Shown: positions 22,610-29,825 of the stretch, one piece after another
Numbering within the stretch: the first letter of the stretch is position 1
How the letters are laid out: each line of letters begins with the position of its first letter
Assembly: GCA_018304165.1 (NCBI GenBank)
Contig: JAGVWS010000003.1
Location: 1 to 33,077 of the forward strand
Direction: 5' to 3'
Length of the DNA stretch: 33,077 nt
Source: Candidatus Pacearchaeota archaeon
GTDB lineage: Archaea; Nanobdellota; Nanobdellia; Pacearchaeales; GW2011-AR1
The notes under the pieces: generated by a model
Told to the model about the DNA's origin: nothing
Database searches by the model: none
What the model saw: the letters and a program-made list of their open reading frames with translations, nothing else
Position numbers and translations under genes: made by a program

Positions 22610-24034
22610 ATGAATAAGGGTATATCATTAAGAGAGGTTAAAAATATTGGTCCTGAATTTATAAAAGATTTTGTTGCTCGAGCTGATAATGGTAAGAATT
22701 ATACTTTTAAAGGAAGAATTACCGCAGTTAGAAATCATTCTAAAAGAACATTTTTTGATTTGTCAGATCATACTGGAACAATTCAAATAGTAATTGAGGA
22801 AGAAAAATTTAAAGATTATAAAGAGATAATCTCTTTGTCACCAGCATCATACATTGAAGTTAGCGGAGAATACTCTAACTCAAGACAACCCTCAGAATTA
22901 AAAGCTGACTCAATTAAAATTCTTTCAGAAGCAACTCTACCTCTATCTCCTACGCCTTGGAAAATAGATGGTTCTAGCTCAGATAATGTGAACCAAGTTT
23001 TTGGTTACACTGGTTTTTATTTAGCAAATCCTCAAAGAGCAGCAATACTAAAGATAAAAACAAACTTTGTTAATGCATTACATGAATACTTTCAAAATAA
23101 CAAATTTACTCTAGTTGAACCACCAATACTAACTAATAAAATACTATATGAACCTGAAAAAGCTATAAATGCTGAAGTGCATGGAGAAAAAGTATTCTTG
23201 TCACAATGTGCAACTTTTGAACTTGAAGCTTTAGCAATGGTCTTTGGAAAAGTTTACACTATCTCGCCAGCTTTTAGAAATGAAAAAGGTGGATCAAAAA
23301 GACACCTTGCAGAATATAGTCATGCAAAAGCAGAAGTTTTATTCGCAAACGTTGATGACCTAATATTTTTAGCCGGAGACTCAATTTATAACGCAATGAA
23401 AAAAACTGTTGAAATAAGTGGTAAAGAGTTAGAAATATTAGGTGTAAAAGTTGATTTAGAATTACTTAACCCAAAAAGTCATTTAAGCATGACTTATGAT
23501 GAGGCTGTAAAAATACTTCATGATAATGATTCTAAAATTGTTTATGGTGAAGGTCTAGCAAGAAGTGATGAAATGATTCTAACAAAACATGTTGGGAACA
23601 AATATCTCTGGGTTAAATTCTTACCTTTTGCTTCAGAAGGATTTCCTTATAAAAAAGTACTTGGTTCACCACATTTATCGATGACTTGCGATCTTATAGC
23701 CCCTCATGGAGCAGGAGAAATGGTGGGAGTAGCAGAAAAAACAACAGATATAGAAGAAATAATTGATAACTTAATAAAGAAAGGCAAAAAGAAAGAAATC
23801 AAAAGGTATTGGAAGTACGTTTTACTTAGAAAGTATGGTCTACCGTCTCATGGAGGAATAGGAGCTGCTCCAGAAAGAATCATTTATGGGCTATTAGGAT
23901 TAAATCATATAAGATTAACTAAACCTTGGCCAAGATACCCTGATAGAAAAATTAATCCAATAACAAAAGATAAACTGAATCCTTGGAAAGATAAAGATCT
24001 AGATAAAATAATAAAAAAATATAATCTAAAATGA
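22610..24034 (+). CDS. Third Asx-tRNA-synthetase-like protein (divergent class IIb)
   Basis: The 474-residue protein has an OB-fold domain (about 25-110: YTFKGRITAVRNHSKRTFFD, then GTIQIVI) and a class II core. Motif 2 is FRNEKGGSKRHLAEYSHA (near residue 221) and motif 3 is GGIGAAPERI (near 414), with the ATP-binding Arg kept. GEMVGVAEKTTD replaces the usual GEIIGGSERxxD of AsnRS. It is closer to AsnRS than to AspRS by motif 2 (HLAEY) and motif 3. Length exceeds AsnRS by about 35 residues, including a Lys/Pro-rich tail. A genuine AsnRS lies at 26604, so a separate role is likely. It overlaps the next gene (ATGA). Confidence 0.85.
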   Translation: MNKGISLREVKNIGPEFIKDFVARADNGKNYTFKGRITAVRNHSKRTFFDLSDHTGTIQIVIEEEKFKDYKEIISLSPASYIEVSGEYSNSRQPSELKADSIKILSEATLPLSPTPWKIDGSSSDNVNQVFGYTGFYLANPQRAAILKIKTNFVNALHEYFQNNKFTLVEPPILTNKILYEPEKAINAEVHGEKVFLSQCATFELEALAMVFGKVYTISPAFRNEKGGSKRHLAEYSHAKAEVLFANVDDLIFLAGDSIYNAMKKTVEISGKELEILGVKVDLELLNPKSHLSMTYDEAVKILHDNDSKIVYGEGLARSDEMILTKHVGNKYLWVKFLPFASEGFPYKKVLGSPHLSMTCDLIAPHGAGEMVGVAEKTTDIEEIIDNLIKKGKKKEIKRYWKYVLLRKYGLPSHGGIGAAPERIIYGLLGLNHIRLTKPWPRYPDRKINPITKDKLNPWKDKDLDKIIKKYNLK

Positions 24035-24851
24035 AAATTAATCAATCAGTTGTAGATAAAATCATAAATTATACCTCCCTTGTAGCAAACTCGGGACAAG
24101 TTAATACCCCCCTGGAAGTTATGGGACTATAAGAGAATGGATAATTCAATCATTCATAAATAGCTCTTCAAGAATTTTAGAAATAGGATGCTCAACAGGT
24201 TTTATAGCTTATCAAATAAATAAGCTAACAGGAGCAAAAGTAACAGGGATAGATTTATCAAAGGATAGTATAGAAAAAGCAAAAATGAACTGCTTGGGAA
24301 TGGAAGGATGTGAATTCTTTGTTAGTGATGCTATTAATCTAAATTTTAAAAATGAATCTTTTACTCATGTTATATTAGGGGGTCATCTTCCATGGGTTTT
24401 AGAATCTGAAAGAAGTAAACACCTAAAAGAAGCAGTAAGAGTTCTAAAAACTGATGGTTTTTTATTAACTTCACTTTATTATTTTTCAACTAAACCATCA
24501 AAAAACTTCTTAGATAAATTTAATAATGAGTTTGGAACTTCACTAACTGCTAATGGTGGATACAACTACTGGAGTTCATTGTTTCATATCCCAGAACTAA
24601 GTTTGTATTATGAATCAAATTACAAAATTATTTATCCATCAAACAAAAGAAAAAAAGCATATCTATCTGTATTCAACATTGATCATCTTCCAGAATGGGA
24701 AAATAAAGTTAATCTATTTATACAAAATGGAAATTATTTATCATTCTTCGTGAAAGTTTTTAGAAAAGAAAAAAACAATATTTACAGACAATATCCACGT
24801 GGGGGAATCTATACCTGGAAAAAAATTGATTTGGTAGAAAAAGAAAAATAA
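24031..24851 (+). pseudogene. SAM-dependent methyltransferase, frame broken at a C-run
   Basis: The ATG at 24031 overlaps the stop of the synthetase-like gene, implying coupling. That frame runs 33 residues and stops at 24130. The run of six C at 24107-24112 breaks it: with seven C the frame continues NTPPGSYGTIREWI into the rest, giving about 273 residues. The class I SAM-binding motif is RILEIGCSTGF, followed by VTGIDLSKDSIEKAK, ILGGHLPWVL and the post-I region ALRVLKTDGF-like EAVRVLKTDGF. The downstream part alone opens at 24285 after motif I. The break may be a real mutation or a homopolymer error; an intact gene elsewhere in the species is expected if it is an error. Confidence 0.8.
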
Positions 24852-24865
24852 TGAAAAAATTCACT

Positions 24866-24938
24866 GCCTCCATAGCTCAGTTGGTAGAGCACATGACTGT
24901 TAATCATGGGGTCCAAGGTTCAAGTCCTTGTGGAGACG
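24866..24938 (+). tRNA. tRNA-Asn(GUU), intronless, with a C2-A71 mismatch
   Basis: The cloverleaf is acceptor GCCTCCA/TGGAGAC, D-stem GCTC/GAGC, anticodon stem CATGA/TCATG with loop C-T-G-T-T-A-A (anticodon GUU), and T-stem CAAGG/CCTTG around TTCAAGT. The discriminator is G73, as usual for tRNA-Asn. Position 2 (C) faces position 71 (A), a mismatch in the acceptor stem; every other pair holds. No CCA is encoded. Unlike the other two tRNA genes here it has no intron. It lies 14 bases after the methyltransferase stop and 29 bases before the next gene, inside the island, so it may be co-transcribed and serve the pathway. Confidence 0.93.
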
Positions 24939-24949
24939 TTTATAAATAC
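24939..24949 (+). promoter_or_regulatory. TATA box directly after tRNA-Asn
   Basis: TTTATAAATAC begins at the base after the tRNA 3' end and lies about 25 bases before the ATG at 24968. It should start a leaderless transcript for the second methyltransferase and the radical SAM gene, separate from the tRNA-bearing unit. Confidence 0.6.
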
Positions 24950-24967
24950 AACCTTCGCTAAAATAAT

Positions 24968-25624
24968 ATGGACTGGGACAATTTATACATTAAACATCCA
25001 GAATTTTGCATAAAAGAACTTGCTGAAGAAGTAGTAGACTTTGTGCCATTATTAAAAAAATTACCTGGAAGTGAAAAAGAAAAGAAAGTATATGACTTGG
25101 GATTTGGTGCTGGAAGACATATATTATATCTTGCAAGGTTAGGATACAAAGTTTATGGTGATGACATATCAAACTCTGGTAAGGAAATAACTCAAAAACA
25201 ACTTGATAAAGAAGGATTAAAAGCTAAGCTTGGAATAAGTGATATGACTGTAATTCCTTATAAACATAATTTCTTTGATGCAATAATTAATAGAGGGGTA
25301 ATAACTCATAATACTCTTGATAACATAAAAAAATGTATTTCTGAAATGAATCGCACTATAAAAGTTGGAGGGTTAGTAATGACAACGTTTATATCAACTG
25401 AAAGCTCAGAATACGGAAAAGGAAAGGAAATTGAGCATAACACTTTTGTTCCAGATTCTGGGCCTGAAGAAGGAGTACCACACCACTTTGTTACAAAAGA
25501 AGAAGTTGAAATATTAATGTCATCATTTGAGATGATGAAACTCTACCATTACAAACATAAAGGCTTACTAAAAGTTGGAAATTATGTTTCAGCACACTGG
25601 ATTTATTTTGGGAGAAAAATATAG
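24968..25624 (+). CDS. Class I SAM-dependent methyltransferase
   Basis: The 218-residue protein has a complete Rossmann-type methyltransferase core. Motif I is VYDLGFGAGRHILYLARLG (about residues 41-59), then YKVYGDDISNSG with the acidic end of strand 2 (about 60-71), GISDMTVIPYKHNFFDAII, and a post-motif helix with VGGLVMTTFI. A His-rich stretch, GVPHHFVTKEEV, comes before the final strands. It resembles TehB/UbiE-type small-molecule methyltransferases, but the substrate is not readable. It has its own promoter after tRNA-Asn. The radical SAM gene follows 11 bases after its stop, so the two are an operon. Confidence 0.85.
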   Translation: MDWDNLYIKHPEFCIKELAEEVVDFVPLLKKLPGSEKEKKVYDLGFGAGRHILYLARLGYKVYGDDISNSGKEITQKQLDKEGLKAKLGISDMTVIPYKHNFFDAIINRGVITHNTLDNIKKCISEMNRTIKVGGLVMTTFISTESSEYGKGKEIEHNTFVPDSGPEEGVPHHFVTKEEVEILMSSFEMMKLYHYKHKGLLKVGNYVSAHWIYFGRKI

Positions 25625-25635
25625 AGAGTAATAAT

Positions 25636-26484
25636 ATGGTTTTTAATGGTATGTATTATTTATTGAATGCAAAATGTCCTCATTTATGTAATGGATGTTT
25701 TCTTGATTCTCAAATGAGTTACTCTGCAAGAAATTCTGATCAAGCAATTAGAGATTTAACACAACTAAAAGAAGACTGGAAAAAAATCAGAGTAACAGGA
25801 TCAAATGTTTTAAGATTTCTAAAAATTGAAGAAATATTAAAATTATGCGAACAGGATTATATTCTTGGTGATGTTTTCACAATTAAAAGAGATAAAGAAA
25901 GATTAGAAAGACTAAAAGAATCAGGACTAAAAAGAGTTTTTATAACCAGTTCATACTCTGATAATGTTACAAAAAAAGTTTCATTAGAAGAAGCATCTAA
26001 GGCAATAAAAAAATTAGGACTTGAATTAGCAATAAGTTATATTATGACACATAATAATAAAGGAGAAGTTGCTAATATGGTAGAAGAAGCAATTAGTGTA
26101 AATGCAAATTCAATGCGTTTTATGAGGTATTTACCAACTGATGAAAAACCAAATTCATTGAACCTAACTGATGATGAAGAAAGAGAATTAATTGATAAGA
26201 TATACAAATTAAGATCTGAAATACCTAAAGATAAAATAAAAATATTCATTCATGGACATTTTGGCACAAAATTTCGCCCATCAAAAGGACCAATATGCTT
26301 TGCTGGTGAAGAAATGTTCTTTATAGGTTTAGATAATCTTGTGTACCCTTGCGAATTTTTAATAAATCCAAATAATGTAATGGGAAAATTCTTTGAAGGA
26401 AAAGTAAAAATTGATAGGAAACTATGTGGTTATGAAAATGATGAATGTAAACTTCTACAAATGCATTCTGGAAGAAAGAGATAA
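25636..26484 (+). CDS. Radical SAM protein with divergent core and C-terminal cysteines
   Basis: The 282-residue protein opens MVFNGMYYLLNAKCPHLCNG, continuing CF. C14, C18 and C21 form the CxxxCxxC motif that binds the 4Fe-4S cluster and SAM. The GGE motif that normally follows is not recognisable (IRVTGSNVLRFL stands near that place). Late strands fit the barrel (KRVFITSSYSD, ELAISYIMTHNN, NSMRFMRYLPT). The C-terminal part has four further Cys (CFAGEE, YPCEF, KLCGYENDEC), suggesting a SPASM/twitch-like auxiliary cluster. Such proteins modify peptides or small molecules. It is in an operon with the methyltransferase at 24968. No precursor peptide is apparent nearby. ATG 25651 is an alternative start. 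Confidence 0.82.
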   Translation: MVFNGMYYLLNAKCPHLCNGCFLDSQMSYSARNSDQAIRDLTQLKEDWKKIRVTGSNVLRFLKIEEILKLCEQDYILGDVFTIKRDKERLERLKESGLKRVFITSSYSDNVTKKVSLEEASKAIKKLGLELAISYIMTHNNKGEVANMVEEAISVNANSMRFMRYLPTDEKPNSLNLTDDEERELIDKIYKLRSEIPKDKIKIFIHGHFGTKFRPSKGPICFAGEEMFFIGLDNLVYPCEFLINPNNVMGKFFEGKVKIDRKLCGYENDECKLLQMHSGRKR

Positions 26485-26514
26485 TAAAATGTTTGTAAAT
26501 TTTCTTATACAAAA

Positions 26515-26570
26515 CCTTTAAAATCTTTCAGATTTTAAGGATTTGGAATTTAAACCATAAAAAATTCCAA
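26515..26570 (+). promoter_or_regulatory. Two tandem hairpins between radical SAM gene and AsnRS
   Basis: Hairpin A pairs CCTTTAAAATCT (26515-26526) with AGATTTTAAGG (26530-26540), with one bulge and a 3-base loop. Hairpin B pairs TTGGAATTT (26543-26551) with AAATTCCAA (26562-26570), 9 perfect pairs. Hairpin A could end the island transcript; hairpin B is close to the AsnRS promoter. Tandem hairpins also precede AspRS (18611-18729), though the sequences differ. Confidence 0.5.
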
Positions 26571-26603
26571 AGCTTAATAAACATATATAAGTTCATTTTA
26601 ATT

Positions 26604-27926
26604 ATGATAAAAAAAACTGAAACAGAAAAGGAAGAACATTATACATCAATAGCCGACGCCCTGCGTCAAGGCTCTGGAAGAGTAGCAGTGCGCGGCTGGG
26701 TTTATCGCGAGAGGGGAAGCAACGAAATGAAATTCATAGTACTAAGAGATTCCAGCAATGTAATACAATGCGTGCTCAAGAAGGAGAAGTTCACTAAGCA
26801 ATGGGCAGATATAGACAAGATAAGAATTGAATCATCGCTTGAAATATGGGGAGAGATAAAGAAGGATGAAAGAGCACCGACGGGGTATGAAATAGTGGCT
26901 GATAAAATCACTATAGTGCACATCGCTGAAGAATTCCCTATAAACAAGGACTTGAATGAAGAGTTGCTGGGAGACAGAAGGCATTTATGGCTTAGAAGCA
27001 GAAAAATGACAGCTATATTGAAAATACGCTCAACAGTATTTCATGCTATAAGAGAATATTTCGAAAGCAAAAAATTCTACGAATTCCATAGCCCCTTCCT
27101 GATTCCGGGCGGGGCTGAAGACGGGCCGACGATGTTTGAGGTAAACTACTTCAAGAAGAAGATGTACCTTGCACAGACATGGCAGTTATACGCTGAATCA
27201 GCAATATTCTCTCTTGAAAAAATCTTTACCATTGCTCCCAGCTTCAGAGCTGAAGAAAGCAAGACAAGCAGACATCTAACAGAATACTGGCACGCAGAAA
27301 TGGAAATAGCATGGGCAGGCTTGAAAGAAATAATGAATTATGCAGAAGAATTAGTTAAGCATGTGATAAAGAGAGTGATTGATAATAACAAAGAAGAGCT
27401 GAAAATATTGGAAAGAGATGTAAAGAAGCTTGAGCCATCGCTAAAAAAATCCTTTCCAAGAGTAACTTATGATGAAGTGCTCAAGGAATTAAAGAGCAGG
27501 CACAGAATGGAAGTGGCATGGGGAAAGGACTTGAGAACTATTGAAGAAGAAAAATTCATGTCATTACACGATACTCCGGTATTCGTAACTCATTATCCAA
27601 AAGACACAATGGCATTCTACAAGCCACGCGACCCCAAAAATCCGAAGGTAGCATTATGCTTTGACATGCTTGGGCCAGAAGGAAATGGAGAAATAATAGG
27701 AGGAAGCGAGAGGGACATGGATGTTGAAGACATGAAAAAAAGCCTGAAAGCAAAAGGGGAAAAAATAGAAGATTATTCTTATTATTTTGATACGCGACGC
27801 TATGGAAACATCCCGCATGGAGGATTCGGAATGGGAACTGAAAGATTAATAAAATGGATATGCGGACTAGAAAGCATTAAAGACGCAATAGCATTCCCAA
27901 GAACACAAGGAAGAATGATACCGTAA
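26604..27926 (+). CDS. asnS: Asparaginyl-tRNA synthetase
   Basis: This 440-residue class IIb enzyme charges tRNA-Asn with asparagine. The OB-fold anticodon domain spans about 25-115 (VRGWVYRERGSNEMKFIVLR). The core has GDRRHLWLRSRKM, motif 2 FRAEESKTSRHLTEYWHAEM (about 213-232), the AsnRS signature GEIIGGSERDMD, and motif 3 GGFGMGTERLIKWI. It ends FPRTQGRMIP. All catalytic motifs are standard, unlike the protein at 22610, so this is the housekeeping enzyme. Its less A-rich codon use resembles AspRS copy 1, marking the right edge of the island. With an AsnRS present, the cell does not need transamidation to make Asn-tRNA. Confidence 0.95.
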   Translation: MIKKTETEKEEHYTSIADALRQGSGRVAVRGWVYRERGSNEMKFIVLRDSSNVIQCVLKKEKFTKQWADIDKIRIESSLEIWGEIKKDERAPTGYEIVADKITIVHIAEEFPINKDLNEELLGDRRHLWLRSRKMTAILKIRSTVFHAIREYFESKKFYEFHSPFLIPGGAEDGPTMFEVNYFKKKMYLAQTWQLYAESAIFSLEKIFTIAPSFRAEESKTSRHLTEYWHAEMEIAWAGLKEIMNYAEELVKHVIKRVIDNNKEELKILERDVKKLEPSLKKSFPRVTYDEVLKELKSRHRMEVAWGKDLRTIEEEKFMSLHDTPVFVTHYPKDTMAFYKPRDPKNPKVALCFDMLGPEGNGEIIGGSERDMDVEDMKKSLKAKGEKIEDYSYYFDTRRYGNIPHGGFGMGTERLIKWICGLESIKDAIAFPRTQGRMIP

Positions 27927-28031
27927 AGAAAAATCATTAAAAACTTTTGTTAATGTTGTAATCCTTACAGCTTTTATCAACTTTTGATTAGTATTATAAA
28001 CTTTTAAATATCATAGCTGCCTTGATTAACC

Positions 28032-28223
28032 ATGGCTAAGAAGATTGAAAAGAAGAAAGAATCATGGTTATCATTCATTATTGGAATACCATTGTCCTTG
28101 ATTATACATTATTTTACATTCGCAAAACTTAACATTCATCCAACATGGCACTTAGTGATAGGGCTAATATTGTTCATGGCAACAAGCACAGTGATAGCGA
28201 TGATAGTAAAAAAGTTCTCCTAA
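28032..28223 (+). CDS. Small membrane protein, 63 aa
   Basis: After a basic start (MAKKIEKKKESWLS) there are two hydrophobic segments, about residues 15-32 and 38-58, joined by a short loop (AKLNIHPTWH), and a Lys-rich C-terminus. No family is recognised. A TTTTAAATA box about 28 bases upstream of the ATG supports a leaderless start. The patatin-like gene follows 6 bases after its stop, so they may be co-transcribed, but its composition is closer to AsnRS than to the patatin-like gene. Confidence 0.65.
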   Translation: MAKKIEKKKESWLSFIIGIPLSLIIHYFTFAKLNIHPTWHLVIGLILFMATSTVIAMIVKKFS

Positions 28224-28229
28224 CTTAAT

Positions 28230-29051
28230 ATGAAGAAGAGTTATCATCTTGGAATCTTTCTTGAAGGTGGTGGAATAAGAACATTTTATGGCGGGGGAGT
28301 AATTGATGGATTGAAGAAGGTGAGTGTTAAACCCGATTTTTATTGCGGTATAAGCGCATCAGCTGGGACAATATTTGGAAACATGTTTAATTGTAATAAA
28401 GCAATAATTGACATATTTGGAAAAAAGTGTAACAATAATTCTAAAAACTTTTATTTTTTCAGAAAACCTCATTTTCCTCACAACGCAATGATGGAAGGTG
28501 CACTACTAGAAATATTTAAGAAACACATAAAGAATCCAAATAATAAAGAAGAGTGGGGAATAACAAGTGGGATAACTCCAAAAGATAATTCTTATCTAAA
28601 AACACACTTAGTGCTATACTTAATGGTATTAAAGAATGTTTTTCATATTAATTTATTCAAAATTTTCAGAAGAATATTTGAAGTAAAAGAAGAAAGAGTA
28701 AGTTCTGATAATAACCTAAGCAGCAGAGAGATAGTTAATTTCATAATGGGAAGTTCGAGTATTTACCCCTTCATAAAACCACATTATTACATGGGAAAAT
28801 TGTTATTAGAAGCAAACTGTTTAGACCTGGATTATGAAAAATGCTTGAGTGATTGCAAGAAAGGAATAATAATTTATAACCGAGAAGGAAAGAGTTACAT
28901 AAAAGATAATATTTTACACTTTTACTCATCACAAAAACTAGAATGGAACATACTTGACTATACTAGTAAAGAAAAACTTCAAGAATTAAGAAAAATAGGA
29001 ATTAGCGAAGCGAAAAAGCAAAAAGAAATGATAAAAAAGTTTATTTTTTAG
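28230..29051 (+). CDS. Patatin-like phospholipase-family protein, divergent active site
   Basis: The 273-residue protein starts LGIFLEGGGIRTFYGGGVID, the glycine-rich oxyanion-hole motif of patatins (about residues 8-27). The nucleophile elbow follows as YCGISASAGT (Ser near residue 43), where GxSxG reads GxSxS. The catalytic Asp, normally in a DG[G/A] motif, is not obvious; the matching place near residue 195 reads LLEANCLDLDYE. PHFPHNAMMEG and MGSSSIYPFIKPHY agree with bacterial patatins of the YjjU type. It may be a lipid acyl hydrolase with altered activity. Codon use is AT-rich like the island. Its 3' end overlaps a broken TrmB gene on the other strand by 11 bases. Confidence 0.75.
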   Translation: MKKSYHLGIFLEGGGIRTFYGGGVIDGLKKVSVKPDFYCGISASAGTIFGNMFNCNKAIIDIFGKKCNNNSKNFYFFRKPHFPHNAMMEGALLEIFKKHIKNPNNKEEWGITSGITPKDNSYLKTHLVLYLMVLKNVFHINLFKIFRRIFEVKEERVSSDNNLSSREIVNFIMGSSSIYPFIKPHYYMGKLLLEANCLDLDYEKCLSDCKKGIIIYNREGKSYIKDNILHFYSSQKLEWNILDYTSKEKLQELRKIGISEAKKQKEMIKKFIF

Positions 29052-29530
29052 CCATCTTCCATACTTCTTCAAAATATTTCCTATATTTATCCGCTACTTG
29101 TTTGCTATGAACCAAGAAAGCAACGGGGCTATCACCCCAAACAAGAATTACAATGTTATTATTATGGATGTTAATGTTAGTCGGAAAATTGATGTTAGAA
29201 AATTTGTAATGGTAGAGTTTTAATTTAGAAAAGTCATCATCCATCTAACTTTTTAGTTTCAGGTTTCATAATAATTTTAGCAACAACTTTCTTTTCGGCT
29301 CTTCTAAGATGAAAATTCTTAAAGAAAATTTGAATTTTTTCATCAGCGAACTCTTCAGGGCCAATACCAAAAGCTAAGTATTCATCACCTGGCTTTAGAT
29401 TATTAAGGATTTCATTATAAAGCGTTTTCCAACCCTCAAAACCAACATAAACTTTAGCCTCCTGATTTTCTAAATGGCCTTTTTGCAAATCAACTAACCC
29501 TGCAATGACCTTTTTAGCATCATTTTCCAT
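29041..29530 (-). pseudogene. Broken TrmB-like regulator, C-terminal part only
   Basis: Two overlapping minus-strand frames encode consecutive parts of a TrmB effector domain. The first (29530-29237) has EAKVYVGFEGWKTLYNEIL and YLAFGIGPEEFADEKIQIFF. The second (29244-29041) has INIHNNNIVILVWGDSPVAF and YRKYFEEVWKMAKK, typical of the TrmB C-terminus. One extra base near 29240 (GATGGATGATG) breaks the frame between KKLD and DDDF. No helix-turn-helix domain lies upstream; the frame runs into the retropepsin-like remnant instead. The gene has therefore lost its DNA-binding part and gained a frameshift, and is almost surely non-functional. Confidence 0.75.
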
Positions 29531-29811
29531 ATTATTAATTTCATCCTTTTTGGTTTTAATATCCTAACAGACATTTTTTGTTTAACTTCAATTCCATCAA
29601 TTGATTTAAGAATTATCTCAAAATTATCAAAGATATAACTTTGATAAGCTCTTCCACCAATTCTTATTATTTCTCCCTTCTCATTATGCGGTATATTGAG
29701 TCTTAAAGAATCACTATAATTTAAGATTGTGTGCGGGCTTCCAGTATCCACAATAAATTTAGAAGAAACGGCAGCGTGAAAGAATGAGTAAGCGAGCAGG
29801 GGAGTATACAA
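29494..29811 (-). pseudogene. Retropepsin-like aspartyl protease domain, truncated
   Basis: The frame contains FIVDTGSPHTIL, the active-site D-T-G motif of pepsin/retropepsin folds, followed by flap-like IIRIGGRAYQSYIFDNFEI. Only a TTG (29811) precedes it, and a stop lies just upstream inside the insertion-sequence end at 29826, so the start of the gene has been lost. The C-terminal end (KPKRMKLIIWKMMLKRSLQG) overlaps the TrmB remnant out of frame, which suggests a deletion fused the two. Archaeal retropepsin-like domains are usually short stand-alone proteins; this one appears to be a relic. Confidence 0.6.
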
Positions 29812-29825
29812 ATCCTTATTAATAG

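Noticed and set aside
22610-24034. Identification as the archaeal asparagine synthetase related to AsnRS
   Set aside because: That enzyme lacks the N-terminal anticodon-binding domain, whereas this protein has a recognisable OB-fold of about 85 residues.
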